From: JBBRWV01 sp038248985
Lineage (GTDB): Bacteria; Planctomycetota; Phycisphaerae; WQYP01
Assembly: GCA_038248985.1 (NCBI GenBank)
Contig: JBBRWV010000065.1
Span: 1-20,641, forward strand
DNA: 20,641 nt
Direction: 5' to 3'
Position numbers and translations under genes: made by a program. The stretch's first letter is position 1, and each line of letters starts with the position of its first letter. Positions 1-8,865 of this stretch are shown in pieces. Under the pieces are notes generated by a model that was not told the DNA's origin, did not search any database, and saw only the letters and a list, made by a program, of their open reading frames with translations.

Positions 1-1
1 A

Positions 2-1174
2 CCCGCCCCATCCGCTACTCAATCCACCACCACCACTCCCGCCAAGAAAATCACCGTCGCCGTCCTCCCTTTCGTCGGCAGCGAGGCCAAAGAACAAGCC
101 CTCGCCGAAAAAATGCGCTTCGCCATCTCCCAAAAAATATCCAGCGTCAGCGCCGACGGCACCTCCGCGCTCGAATCCGGCGGCGTCGGGAAAAAGTATG
201 ACCGCCTCGACAATATCCTCATCGACAAATCCATCTTCGCCCTGCAAATCCCCTGGTCCAGCCGCGGTCCCCTTCCCGACGAAGATGACATCCTCAAAAC
301 CATCACCACCCTCGAAGTCGATCAAGCCTTCGTCGGAAAAATCACCGGCCGCAAACTCTCCGTCACCCTCTACCAAGATGCCAAGCCCGTTATGACCGCT
401 CATGCCGAAATCCCCGGCGAAAGAGAAAGCCCCAAACTCGCCGTCGAAGCCCTTATCACCAAACTCACCGGCACAAAATTCGAACACCTCCGCGAGTGGG
501 AAGTTGATCACGCCGACCCGCAAAAAGAAGCCCGCTTCGCCAAACGCGCCAACCTCGTCGCCGATTCCGATTTTGAAGACGCGTCCAAAAACGAATCCAA
601 AACCGCGCCCGCGTGGGGCACCCTCCTCCTTGCTGATCGCTACGCCCCGCCACTCCGCACGCTCGACGAAGCCCCATCCCTTTCCCAAGACCGCGTCGCC
701 ATCGTCCCCCAATCTTTGGCCAACGATCCCGCCGCCAAAGACGGCCACTGCCTTATGATGCGCATGAGCAAAAACGTCGCCGAAAACAACGGCCTCGCCT
801 GCGAATCCACCTGGATCCCCGTCGAGCATGGCGCCACCTACCGCTTCACCGTCAAATACCGCAGCACCGGTCCCGTCCCGCGCCTCTTCCTTAAGGGCTT
901 CGCCACGAAGGCCGACGAGTTCGGCGACAAAAAAGACCCCGAAGCCACCCGCCGCGAATTCTACCGCGCCCAAATCCTCGCCCGCGCCAAAAACGATAAG
1001 TTTGAACTCATCGAAATGGACTTCACCCCCAGCGTTGTCCAAGCCGGCAAAGGCGCCGGCGGCAGCAAAGCCGAAGGCATGAAAATCGAATGGCTCCGCA
1101 TCGACCTCTACATCTACCTCTCCCCCGGCGACGTCTTCTTCGACGAAGTCGTCCTGAAAAAAATCAGCGAGTAA
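2..1174 (+). CDS. Hypothetical protein, 5'-truncated; CsgG/TolB-like N-terminal part plus C-terminal jelly-roll-like part
   Basis: The reading frame is open from base 2 to a TAA at 1172-1174, so the gene begins before the window; the first in-frame ATG (113) is internal. The residues before that ATG include KKITVAVLPFVGSEAKEQ, a beta strand followed by a helix as found at the start of CsgG/LpoB/TolB-N-like periplasmic domains ('AVLPF' style). About 190 residues later a domain begins that contains 'STWIPVEHGATYRFTVKYRS' and ends 'GDVFFDEVVLKKISE', which reads like a carbohydrate-binding-module beta sandwich (beta strands, terminal 'FDEV' strand). Both comparisons are by eye. The function is unknown. 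It may act at the cell envelope, but the signal peptide, if any, lies outside the window. The stop is only 3 bp from the stop of the opposing HicA fragment. Confidence 0.75.
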   Translation, partial: PAPSATQSTTTTPAKKITVAVLPFVGSEAKEQALAEKMRFAISQKISSVSADGTSALESGGVGKKYDRLDNILIDKSIFALQIPWSSRGPLPDEDDILKTITTLEVDQAFVGKITGRKLSVTLYQDAKPVMTAHAEIPGERESPKLAVEALITKLTGTKFEHLREWEVDHADPQKEARFAKRANLVADSDFEDASKNESKTAPAWGTLLLADRYAPPLRTLDEAPSLSQDRVAIVPQSLANDPAAKDGHCLMMRMSKNVAENNGLACESTWIPVEHGATYRFTVKYRSTGPVPRLFLKGFATKADEFGDKKDPEATRREFYRAQILARAKNDKFELIEMDFTPSVVQAGKGAGGSKAEGMKIEWLRIDLYIYLSPGDVFFDEVVLKKISE

Positions 1175-1177
1175 CTG

Positions 1178-1309
1178 CTACAAATCCGCGGGCGACAATC
1201 CACTCTGTCGCGCAATACGTGACAACATTTTGGGCCCGATTTCATCACCATCATGCAACGCAAACACCGTATCTTGCTCCCCTGCCCGCGCCTGCACCTT
1301 GTGCAACCC
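1178..1309 (-). pseudogene. hicA: HicA-type mRNA interferase toxin, C-terminal fragment
   Basis: Reading the minus strand between TAA (1312-1310) and TAG (1180-1178) gives 43 codons: GLHKVQARAGEQDTVFALHD, then GDEIGPKMLSRIARQSGLSP, then ADL. In HicA toxins the C-terminal two thirds have the form GSHhk...(T)VVPVHAGE-IGPG-LLSKILRD-GLS-, and this fragment follows that pattern from the GSH region to the end. The first 25-30 residues, including the start, are missing; a stop codon and then the end of the glycosyltransferase gene occupy their place. No HicB antitoxin follows, because the opposing gene ends 3 bp away. The likely reading is a relic left when the glycosyltransferase end replaced the toxin start. 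The family assignment is by eye, and no ATG or convincing SD was found for a functional short form (a GTG at 1297-1295 exists). Confidence 0.55.
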
Positions 1310-1319
1310 TTATTGCCCC

Positions 1320-2426
1320 TTACCGCAGCGGCAACGCCAACCCCGCAGCCTGGCGGCATATCGATCCAAACTGCTCCAGCGTCCGCCCCATCGAATGATT
1401 CTCCCGCACAAACTGCTGCCCCCGCTTCGCCAACTGCGTCGTCCGCGCGTGATCCGTCAACACCTGCAGCAGCGCATCGCGCCACGCCTCCGCCGTCTGC
1501 GGTCCCACGATGCGTGCCGTCTGATTGTCATGCAGATAATCCGCCCCATGATTCGCACATGTCACCACCGCCAATCCCCGCGCCATCGCCTCCAGCGTCC
1601 GGTAGTGCACCCGCGAACTTGGCAAAACATGGATGTACACATCCCCATGCATCAGCAGCGGCTCGGCATCCTGTTGAAACGGAACAAACGACAGCCGATC
1701 CAGCAGCTTCAGCGATTCCGCCAACTGCCAGATGTTGTATTCCTCTTTCCCGGTGTCATAAGCAAACAACAAGAAATCATGCCCCGCGTCCGCGATCATT
1801 CGACACGCCCGCAACAAACATTCATACGAGGCAATGTCCGCCAGCGGATCCAGTGACACCAAACACGGCAACTGCCCCGGCACATCAAAACACGCCGCGT
1901 TCTCCTCCACGTACACCCCCGGATGCACCACCGTCACGGGATGCGGATAGGTCGCCGGCACACGCCCTTGCAGCGTCTCCGAAAACACCACCACATGCCG
2001 AATCGTCTCGATTGACGCCGCCTGCCCAAACAACTCCGACGCATCCCAGCAACACAAAATAATCGGCAGGGTCGGCAGCATCTGCGCCAGCGTATGCAGT
2101 ATCGACGCCTCCGCCGAACCCCATACGATCAGCACATCCGGTGGATTACGCGCCAGCTCCCGCGCCAGCGCGTTCAGCCGCAGCTTCTGCAAGACTGGCA
2201 AACGTTCCCACCCATGCCAGCGGTAGTGCAGCGTCCGTGAGCCGAGCGTCGGCAACTGGGAGAAATCCAATTCCTGTGGTGCCAAAAACGTAACCTGCTG
2301 CCCCTCCATCTTCAGCCCCATAATCAGGTGCCGCACAAACACCGCTTCCCGCGCCAGCATGCTCGGCTCGATCCAAAATGCCACATCCATCGCCGTCGAC
2401 GTGGGAGGATGTATTACCGCAGACAT
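1320..2426 (-). CDS. GT4-like (GT-B fold) glycosyltransferase
   Basis: This is a 368-aa protein. The C-terminal half has the GT4/GT1 layout: 'LVSLDPLADIASYECLLRAC' (start of the nucleotide-sugar-binding Rossmann domain), 'LSFVPFQQDAEPLLMHGDVY' (valley and strand), 'SSRVHYRTLEAMARGLAVVT' (the E-x7-E-like region; only the second part is well kept) and 'ADYLHDNQTARIVGP'. The N-terminal half has the acceptor-domain pattern 'PPDVLIVWGSAEASI'. It probably transfers a sugar to a lipid, glycan or protein at the cytoplasmic face of the membrane; the substrate cannot be read. The ATG at 2426 is chosen although its SD is weak (GGGTGA close by); an in-frame ATG at 2390 (MDVAFWIEP) is an alternative start that lacks any SD. 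A perfect TATAAT lies upstream at 2515-2510. It is transcribed away from the DUF4175-like gene. Confidence 0.8.
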   Translation of the reverse strand: MSAVIHPPTSTAMDVAFWIEPSMLAREAVFVRHLIMGLKMEGQQVTFLAPQELDFSQLPTLGSRTLHYRWHGWERLPVLQKLRLNALARELARNPPDVLIVWGSAEASILHTLAQMLPTLPIILCCWDASELFGQAASIETIRHVVVFSETLQGRVPATYPHPVTVVHPGVYVEENAACFDVPGQLPCLVSLDPLADIASYECLLRACRMIADAGHDFLLFAYDTGKEEYNIWQLAESLKLLDRLSFVPFQQDAEPLLMHGDVYIHVLPSSRVHYRTLEAMARGLAVVTCANHGADYLHDNQTARIVGPQTAEAWRDALLQVLTDHARTTQLAKRGQQFVRENHSMGRTLEQFGSICRQAAGLALPLR

Positions 2427-2509
2427 GGTTCACCCGGCACGACGTGAAAAAACGCCAATCCAAAACAGTTATCGCCCGTTGCAGGAGCGCAGCTTGATTT
2501 TCCTATAAG

Positions 2510-2515
2510 ATTATA
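2510..2515 (-). promoter_or_regulatory. -10 hexamer (TATAAT) of probable promoter for the glycosyltransferase
   Basis: The minus strand reads CGGTATAATCTTATAGG, a perfect -10 hexamer in the only AT-rich stretch of the 190-bp divergent gap. No good -35 was found: TTCAGC lies 19 bp upstream (2540-2535). The predicted start point is about 75 nt before the ATG at 2426. The same AT-rich block (2493-2552, with TATAAG and TAATAT on the + strand) may also hold the promoter of the 2617 gene. Confidence 0.4.
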
Positions 2516-2616
2516 CCGAACAAATCCCTCTCCTGCTGAAACATGTTAATATGTACGACGTTAACCCCTCTAGCCGCCCCGCCATCACGCCCACTCTGCC
2601 TCGGTCAGGAGCCATC

Positions 2617-5600
2617 ATGACCACGCTCGACACCAATCTTTTCGACAACGAATTTTCCGCCATCACCCAGCGTCTCGAAACCGTCGGTGCCAAGTTCCGC
2701 ACGGCCGCCGTCCTGCGCGCCCTCGCCCAATTCACCGCCCTTGTCATCCACGCCATCGTCGCTCTTGTCTTCCTCGCCGCCCTCGCCGCACTGCCGCCAT
2801 GGCTCAACATCGCCCTGACCTTGGCCCTCGTCGCCCTCTTCATCGTCGCCTACCTCCGCATCCTTCACACCCCGATCTTCCACCGACCAAGCTACGCCGA
2901 GATCGCCCGCCTCATCGAACAAAATGCCGCCGGCAAGAAAATTGAACTCAGTAATGAACTCATCAACGCCGTTCTCCTCGCCCAGGACTTCGAATCCAAA
3001 TCCCCCGGCTCACTGTGGATCCCGCACGTTCTCCGCGAACTCGCCGGCAACACCGCGTCCCAACCCCTCGAACAAACCGTCCCCTGGAAAGGCCCCCGCA
3101 ACGCCTGGCTTCTCGCCCTGGCCCTGCTTCTCCTCTGCGCCACCTGCGTCTTCCTCTTCCCCAACGCCTTCGCCCACGGCCTCGCCGTCCTCACCCGCCC
3201 CGGCACCGTCATCCCCAAAACCGGCCTCGTGCGCATCATCGCCATCGAACCTGGCAATGACGCCGTCCTCGTCGGCCAATCTGTCAACTTTGTCGTCACT
3301 GCCGAATCCCCCCTCGGCAAGACTTCCGACGCCTCCCTCGACATCACCTACGCCGGCGGCAAGCATGAAGTCCTTCCCATGATCGCCTTCGGTTCCGACA
3401 ATACCCAGTACCGCCGCGAAGGCGTTCTCGCCGCTGAAAACATGGAGTACTTCATCACCGTTGGAGACTCCGAAAGCCCGCGTTACCGCATCACCGTCAT
3501 GCCCCGCCTGCACGTCTCCGCCTTTCAACTCGACGTCACGCCTCCCGCCTACACCGGGCAGGAAAAAATCCATCTCGCCCTCGCCGACAAGGAAGCCACC
3601 GCCACCAAAGGCTCCCTCGACGTACCCACCGGGTCCCAAGTCCAGCTCTCGGTCACCATCGACATCCCCGTCAAGGAAGCCCTCCTCGACATCCGCGACA
3701 GTGCCCCCATCCCCCTCACCCGCAGCGCCGATGGCCGCACCTTCTCCACCCTCCTTACCGTCAAAGACACCCTCCGCTACACCGTCCGTTTCAATGACGC
3801 CGCCAATCGCACCCTCAAACAACTCCCCGATGAATCCGGTGACAACAACGTCTCCGTCACGGCCCCCGTCATCTCCGCCCACGCCGGCGTCTACACCCTC
3901 ACCGCCCTCCCGGATTCCCCCTCCACCATCTCCGTCACCGAACCCGCCCGCGATCTCGACGCCAAGCCTGGCGACAAAATCCCCCTCGCCGCCCAAGCCA
4001 CCGATGACTACGGCCTCACCCTCTTCACCCTCGAAGTCATGAAAAATGACGAAAAGGTATTTCGCAAACTCCAGAGCTGGCCCGTCAAACCCGGCCCCAA
4101 CGGCAATCCCACCCGCGCCGCCACCATCAAGCACACCCTCGATCTCCCCGCCACTGAATACACCCTCGGCGACACTCTCAAATACCGCTTCGTCTCCACC
4201 GATAACCGCGACCTCCTCACGTTCGACTCCGCCCTCGGCTATCAGAACACGCCCGGCCAGGTCTTCGCCATCCACTTCGCCGACAACGCCGCCACCGCCG
4301 CCAAGACCAGCAAGGCCTGGGATGAGCTTCGCAAGCAACTGGGCCTCCTGCTTGATCGCCAAATCGCCTTCCGCAAGCAAAGCGATGCCCTCACCCCCAA
4401 GTCCACTCTCGCCGAAATCCGCAAAGTCACCACCGCCATCAACGAAGGCCAGCAGAAACTACGTACCGACCTCACCCTTCTCGCCCAGAACTTCCCCTTT
4501 GAACCGCCTATGAAACTCATTCAGAAAAGCCTCCAGGTTCTCGTCGTCGAAGACGCCACCAGCGTCCTCGATCGCGCCAGCGACATCCTCCTCCTCTCCG
4601 ACGCAAAAACCCTCACCCCGCTCGCCACGAAAATGCGCCAGCATCAAAGCCGCATCATCGACGTCCTTCAAAGCCTTCTGGCCATTTCCACCAGCGAACA
4701 AAACAAATCCTCCACCGTCGAAAACAAAGCCGGCGGCGATTTTCCCAACAATCCGCAGGACGCCTGGAAAAAACTCGCGGAAGAACTGAAAGAATTTCAG
4801 AAAGAACAAAAAGCCGTCATTGATGCCACCGCCGATCTGGCCAAAAAACCCAAAGACCAGTTCGACCAGCAGGATGAGCAAAAACTCAAAGACCTCGCCG
4901 CCAAGGAAGACAAATGGGAAAAATTCCTCACGCAGCGCCTCGTGGATATGTCCAAAATCGCCGAGCAGGATCAATCCAACGTCAGCCTCCTCGAAGAACT
5001 CGTCCAAATGAAGATCGAACTCGCCGCCGCCAAAAATGCCCTCAATGAAAAGCAACTCGAAATCGCCACCGCCTTCGAAGACAACGGCCTCGAAAGCGCC
5101 AAGGCCCTCACCACCCACCTCGAACGCTGGCTCATGGCCAAGCCCGACCGCACCCAGTGGCAGATGGAAGAGCCCGTCAAACAAAACGACCAGGCCATGG
5201 CCGAACTCCCCAAGCAACTCCAGGACATGGTCGGCGACCTCATGGATAAGGAAGAGGACGTCACCGAAGCCATGGAAGACATGGGCTCCAAGTGGGCCGA
5301 CTCACTCGACAAAGGCGCCGGATGGGATGCCGCCGACGGACCCATGAGTAACATGTCCGCCCAAGGTGTCACCGGCAATCAACTCCCGAACGACAACGAA
5401 ATCCAGGGCCGCTCCGGCGAAGGCCGTGAAGGCCGCGCCTCCGGTGAAATGGTCGGCGCCGAGGCCGAAGGCAAAGGCGGCCGCCGCACCCCGACCCGCA
5501 TGACCCCTGAACCTTTCTCACAAGGCAAGGTCGATGACAAATCCAAGGAGCCCGCCGGCGGCGCCACCGGCGGCGGAAAAAAAGGCGGCATGGGCGGCGA

Positions 5601-6012
5601 AGGCCTCGAAGGGCAGGCCCCCGAACAGCAAATGCAAAAAGACATTCAGCGTATGCAAGGCACCCAGGCCGCCATCCGCAACGAAGCCGAACGCCTCCAA
5701 CTGCAAATGAACGCCGCGGGCTTCAACAACTTCAAACTCCTCGAAGCCGCCGTCCTCATGAAAAAATCCGAAGACGCGCTCCGCAAGTACCACTACAACA
5801 GCGCCCTCTACTACCAGAAGCAAGCCGTCCAGAGCCTCAACACCGCCAAGGTCCTCGCCGCCGGCGAAATGCATGTCACCATGGACTCCACCCCCAAGGT
5901 CAGCGACAAAACCCAGAAAGACATCGAAAACGCTCTTCACGGCACCATGCCCAAAGGCTACTCCGACCCCGTCAAAGCCTACTTCCAAAAACTCGCTGCG
6001 GAAGAAAAATAA
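2617..6012 (+). CDS. Large DUF4175-like membrane protein with low-complexity C-terminal region
   Basis: This 1131-aa protein starts at an ATG (2617) with AGGAG at 2607-2611. The frame extends upstream to an ATG at 2551, but that one lacks an SD. Hydrophobic segments lie near residues 35-80 (two helices, one hairpin) and near residues 165-190 ('AWLLALALLLLCATCVFLF'). The next 350 or so residues are beta-rich, with Ig-like pieces ('LVRIIAIEPGNDAVLVGQSV', 'LDVTPPAYTGQEKIHLAL', 'DDYGLTLFTLEVMKNDEKVF'). A long charged, Gln-rich helical or coiled-coil part follows, then a Gly/Glu/Lys-rich low-complexity region at about residues 930-1010, then a helical end rich in Gln. This architecture matches the DUF4175/TIGR02302 type of large membrane proteins common in Planctomycetota and Alphaproteobacteria; their function is not known. 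It ends 13 bp from the opposing mlaF. Confidence 0.8.
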   Translation: MTTLDTNLFDNEFSAITQRLETVGAKFRTAAVLRALAQFTALVIHAIVALVFLAALAALPPWLNIALTLALVALFIVAYLRILHTPIFHRPSYAEIARLIEQNAAGKKIELSNELINAVLLAQDFESKSPGSLWIPHVLRELAGNTASQPLEQTVPWKGPRNAWLLALALLLLCATCVFLFPNAFAHGLAVLTRPGTVIPKTGLVRIIAIEPGNDAVLVGQSVNFVVTAESPLGKTSDASLDITYAGGKHEVLPMIAFGSDNTQYRREGVLAAENMEYFITVGDSESPRYRITVMPRLHVSAFQLDVTPPAYTGQEKIHLALADKEATATKGSLDVPTGSQVQLSVTIDIPVKEALLDIRDSAPIPLTRSADGRTFSTLLTVKDTLRYTVRFNDAANRTLKQLPDESGDNNVSVTAPVISAHAGVYTLTALPDSPSTISVTEPARDLDAKPGDKIPLAAQATDDYGLTLFTLEVMKNDEKVFRKLQSWPVKPGPNGNPTRAATIKHTLDLPATEYTLGDTLKYRFVSTDNRDLLTFDSALGYQNTPGQVFAIHFADNAATAAKTSKAWDELRKQLGLLLDRQIAFRKQSDALTPKSTLAEIRKVTTAINEGQQKLRTDLTLLAQNFPFEPPMKLIQKSLQVLVVEDATSVLDRASDILLLSDAKTLTPLATKMRQHQSRIIDVLQSLLAISTSEQNKSSTVENKAGGDFPNNPQDAWKKLAEELKEFQKEQKAVIDATADLAKKPKDQFDQQDEQKLKDLAAKEDKWEKFLTQRLVDMSKIAEQDQSNVSLLEELVQMKIELAAAKNALNEKQLEIATAFEDNGLESAKALTTHLERWLMAKPDRTQWQMEEPVKQNDQAMAELPKQLQDMVGDLMDKEEDVTEAMEDMGSKWADSLDKGAGWDAADGPMSNMSAQGVTGNQLPNDNEIQGRSGEGREGRASGEMVGAEAEGKGGRRTPTRMTPEPFSQGKVDDKSKEPAGGATGGGKKGGMGGEGLEGQAPEQQMQKDIQRMQGTQAAIRNEAERLQLQMNAAGFNNFKLLEAAVLMKKSEDALRKYHYNSALYYQKQAVQSLNTAKVLAAGEMHVTMDSTPKVSDKTQKDIENALHGTMPKGYSDPVKAYFQKLAAEEK

Positions 6013-6025
6013 TCCCCCCGCCCCC

Positions 6026-6895
6026 TCACTCCGGTGCCGTGTCGTTCCGCTTCGCCTGCCGGATCGCCAGCAATTCCTCCGCCGTCGCCTTCCCCTGCAC
6101 AAACCGGCACACCTCCTCCAGCTTGCACGCCCGTATCTCGTCCGGCTTCCCGTCCGCCACCACCTTCCCGTTGTTCAACATCACCATCCGGTCCGCCACC
6201 TTGAACGCGCTCGTCATATCATGCGTTACCACCACGCTCGTCACATGCAGCTCATCGTTCAACTTCAATATCAACTCGTTGATCACGTCCGAACGGATCG
6301 GATCCAGCCCCGTCGTCGGCTCATCGTACAGCACCACCTCCGGGTCCAACGCTATCGCCCGCGCCAACGCCACCCGCTTCCGCATCCCGCCCGACAACTC
6401 CCCCGGCATTTTGTCCTGCGCCCCATCCAGCCCCACCATCGCCAACTTCTGGCTCACGATATCCCGTATTGCGCTGGCCGAATGATCCGTATGCTCCCGC
6501 ATCGGAAATGCAATGTTGTCAAACACGTTCATCGAATCAAATAGCGCCCCGCCCTGAAACAACACCCCAAACCGTATGCGTATCGCCTCCAACTCCCGCT
6601 CATTGAATCGGTCGATCCGCTGCCCATGAAAATACACCTCACCCCGGTCCGGCTTCAGCAACCCCACAATATGTTTCAGCAAAACCGATTTCCCCGTCCC
6701 CGACGGCCCCATCACCACCAGACACTCCCGCGCCCGGATATCAAGCGACACCCCATCCAACACCACCAAATTGTCAAACGCCTTGTACAACTCCTTCAGC
6801 CGAATCACCGTCGACCCCGGCGGGCACAACGCCCCCATCGCCGTCACCTCCGGTGACTCCATCGCACTTCCTGCTTGTGGCGTCGTCGCACTCAT
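6026..6895 (-). CDS. mlaF: MlaF-type ABC transporter ATPase (phospholipid trafficking)
   Basis: This 289-aa protein is the ATPase of an MCE-type lipid transporter, working on the inner face of the inner membrane with the permease MlaE. Visible motifs are Walker A GPSGTGKS (63-70), Q-loop Q114 in 'VLFQGGALFDS', signature LSGGMRKR (167-174), Walker B VVLYDE followed by PTTGLDP (187-199) and H-loop H225 in 'VVVTHDM'. 'FQGGALFDSMNVFDNIAFPM' and the C-terminal extension after the H-loop are typical of MlaF/Ttg2A. The start at 6895 is chosen because its ATG overlaps the mlaE TGA as ATGA, which implies translational coupling; the frame stays open to 7012, but that would lie inside mlaE. No mlaD (MCE substrate-binding) gene follows; the downstream neighbour is convergent. 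Confidence 0.92.
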   Translation of the reverse strand: MSATTPQAGSAMESPEVTAMGALCPPGSTVIRLKELYKAFDNLVVLDGVSLDIRARECLVVMGPSGTGKSVLLKHIVGLLKPDRGEVYFHGQRIDRFNERELEAIRIRFGVLFQGGALFDSMNVFDNIAFPMREHTDHSASAIRDIVSQKLAMVGLDGAQDKMPGELSGGMRKRVALARAIALDPEVVLYDEPTTGLDPIRSDVINELILKLNDELHVTSVVVTHDMTSAFKVADRMVMLNNGKVVADGKPDEIRACKLEEVCRFVQGKATAEELLAIRQAKRNDTAPE

Positions 6896-7704
6896 CCAAA
6901 AATACTTCCCGAGTTCGGCCAGATAATCATGTACAACGTATTCAGAAGCATCGCCAGGAAGAAATTTGTCACCAGGATAATCACGAATGAAAGCACAAAC
7001 GCCTCCGTACATGCCCGTCCCACCCCCTGCGCCCCCGATCCGCAGTTAAACCCCTTGTAACACGCAATCGACGCAATCGCACCCCCAAAAAATATCGCCT
7101 TGATAAATCCAATGTTGATCGTGTACAAATCCAGCGCACTCCGCGAATACTCCCAGTAATCATACGAATTCACCCCCAGCATGTGCACCGATATATACCA
7201 CCCCCCAAACATCCCCATCGCATCTGAAAATACCGTTAGCGCCGGCATCATCAGCATGCACGCCAGAAACCGCGGCACCGCCAGCACCCGCACCGGGTCC
7301 GAAGCCATCGCGCGTAACGCGTCGATCTGCTCCGTCACCCGCATCGTCCCCAATTCCGCCGTAAGCGCCCCCCCAACCCGCCCCGCCAGCATCACCGCGG
7401 TCAACACCGGCCCGATCTGCTTCACCACCGACACATTGATGATCGACCCGATGCGCGACTCCATCCCGATCGCCTGAAACTGCGGATACGCCTCAATCGC
7501 CAGCACCGCCCCGATAAACGCTCCCGTGATCATCACCACCGGTATGGACATCACCCCAATTTCATACATCTGAATCAGCATCTGCCGCCGCGCAAACGCC
7601 CCTGGCCCGCGCACCGTCCACGAAAATATCGCCAGTACAAACCGCACGTACTGCCCCACCGACTCCAGACAAAAAAGCCCAAGCTCTCCAAGTTTGGCTA
7701 CCAC
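6892..7704 (-). CDS. mlaE: MlaE-type ABC transporter permease
   Basis: This inner-membrane permease of the MlaFEDB class moves lipids between inner membrane and periplasm. The motifs are typical of MlaE: 'YEIGVMSIPVVMITGAFIGA', 'IGPVLTAVMLAGRVGGALTA' with 'ELGTMRVTEQIDALRAMASD', 'LAVPRFLACMLMMPALTVFS', and a C-terminal helix 'FVIILVTNFFLAMLLNTLYM'. About 5-6 hydrophobic segments fill the 270 aa. The start is uncertain. GTG at 7704 is taken because TTGGAGAAAT (GGAG) precedes it closely; the frame is open to a TTG at 7800, but the extra 32 residues look unlike the family. It ends in ATGA with mlaF, and the hydroxyacid dehydrogenase gene lies upstream on the same strand (127 bp gap). Confidence 0.88.
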   Translation of the reverse strand: MVAKLGELGLFCLESVGQYVRFVLAIFSWTVRGPGAFARRQMLIQMYEIGVMSIPVVMITGAFIGAVLAIEAYPQFQAIGMESRIGSIINVSVVKQIGPVLTAVMLAGRVGGALTAELGTMRVTEQIDALRAMASDPVRVLAVPRFLACMLMMPALTVFSDAMGMFGGWYISVHMLGVNSYDYWEYSRSALDLYTINIGFIKAIFFGGAIASIACYKGFNCGSGAQGVGRACTEAFVLSFVIILVTNFFLAMLLNTLYMIIWPNSGSIFG

Positions 7705-7831
7705 ACATTTCTCCAACGAAGTCTTCCACGACAACTTGCCCGCAAGTGTACCACGCCTCCCGCATTCGCGCCACGAAACGCCCTCCCGCCCTGCCCCCAA
7801 AAATCACCCAAATACCCTCGTCCCACCCCCG

Positions 7832-8761
7832 CTACCTCCCCTTCTTCAAAAACTCCACCACATCCCTGCACACCCAACTCATCCGATCCATCGCCCCCTG
7901 CGTCCGCGCCGCCAAATGCGGCGCCACAATTACATTCGGACAGCCCCACAACGGATACTCCACCTCCGGCGGCTCTGGCTCATGCACGTCCAACGCCGCC
8001 CCCGCAATCCGCCGCGTCTTCAAGGCCGCCGACAGATCATGCGCATTCACCACCTCGCCCCGGCTCGTATTCACCACCAGCGCCGAAGTCTTCATCTGCG
8101 AAAACGCCACCGCATCCACCAGATGCCGATTCAAATCGTTCGGTTGATGATTCACATGCACCGTCAACACATCCGCCCGCGCGTACAACTCCGCCTTGCT
8201 CACGCTCTTCGCCGGATAATCAATCTGCCCGCTCACATCCAAAAGATCGTTGTAAATCACCTCCATCTCCATCGCCCACGCAATCTTCCCCACCCCTCGG
8301 CCAATCCGCCCCATCCCCAAGATTCCCATCGTCTTGCCGCTCAATTCCAGCCCCCTGACACTCTTGCGATAACTGTGAAACTGCTCATCGCTCACCGGCG
8401 CCTGCAAATCCACCAGCGGCCGGCCCAAATGAAATATCAAGTTAAACACGTACTCGCACACCGCCCGCGAATTTGCCGTCGGCGTACTGATCACCTCGAT
8501 CCCCCGCTTCTTGCATGCCACCTGATCTATATTATCCAGCCCCACGCCCGCCCGACCCACCACCCGCAACTTCGGCCCCGCAACCAAAAATGATTCATTC
8601 ACCTGCGTATACGTCCGCACAATCACCCCGTCCGCTCCCAACAACGCCGCCCGCAACTTCTCCGGCTCCTTCCAACTCGCCTCCACCACTTCGGCGTTCT
8701 CACGCAGCCATCCAAACGGCACCTGCTCCAACCCCTCGGTCACGACAATCAAAGGCTTCAT
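7832..8761 (-). CDS. D-2-hydroxyacid dehydrogenase (SerA-like, no ACT domain)
   Basis: This 309-aa NAD-dependent oxidoreductase belongs to the D-isomer 2-hydroxyacid dehydrogenase family. It has the catalytic-domain segment 'GRAGVGLDNIDQVACKKRGI', the Rossmann motif LGMGRIGRG (GxGxxG at 149-154), catalytic R234 in 'NTSRGEVVN', E263 in 'DVHEPEPP' and H282 in 'APHLAARTQGA'. Sequence spacing is like 3-phosphoglycerate dehydrogenase, but the regulatory ACT domain is missing and the protein is short. Phosphoglycerate, glyoxylate/hydroxypyruvate or another 2-oxo acid are all possible substrates. The ATG at 8761 has GAGGAG eight bases upstream; the frame is open to 8845, where no SD is seen. It is divergent from pdhA. 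Confidence 0.88.
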   Translation of the reverse strand: MKPLIVVTEGLEQVPFGWLRENAEVVEASWKEPEKLRAALLGADGVIVRTYTQVNESFLVAGPKLRVVGRAGVGLDNIDQVACKKRGIEVISTPTANSRAVCEYVFNLIFHLGRPLVDLQAPVSDEQFHSYRKSVRGLELSGKTMGILGMGRIGRGVGKIAWAMEMEVIYNDLLDVSGQIDYPAKSVSKAELYARADVLTVHVNHQPNDLNRHLVDAVAFSQMKTSALVVNTSRGEVVNAHDLSAALKTRRIAGAALDVHEPEPPEVEYPLWGCPNVIVAPHLAARTQGAMDRMSWVCRDVVEFLKKGR

Positions 8762-8865
8762 AAAATTCTCCTCGCCCCCATCATATAGGCACTCCATCTC
8801 CAATGCCCCTCTCCCTCCGCACCATATTCCGACCAATCCATCCATTATCTCTTCCGCATTTCCAC

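Noticed and set aside
3010..4380. 456-codon open frame on the minus strand within the DUF4175-like gene
   Set aside because: It is a Gly/Glu-rich antisense shadow created by C-rich wobble positions of the real gene; no domain pattern or SD.
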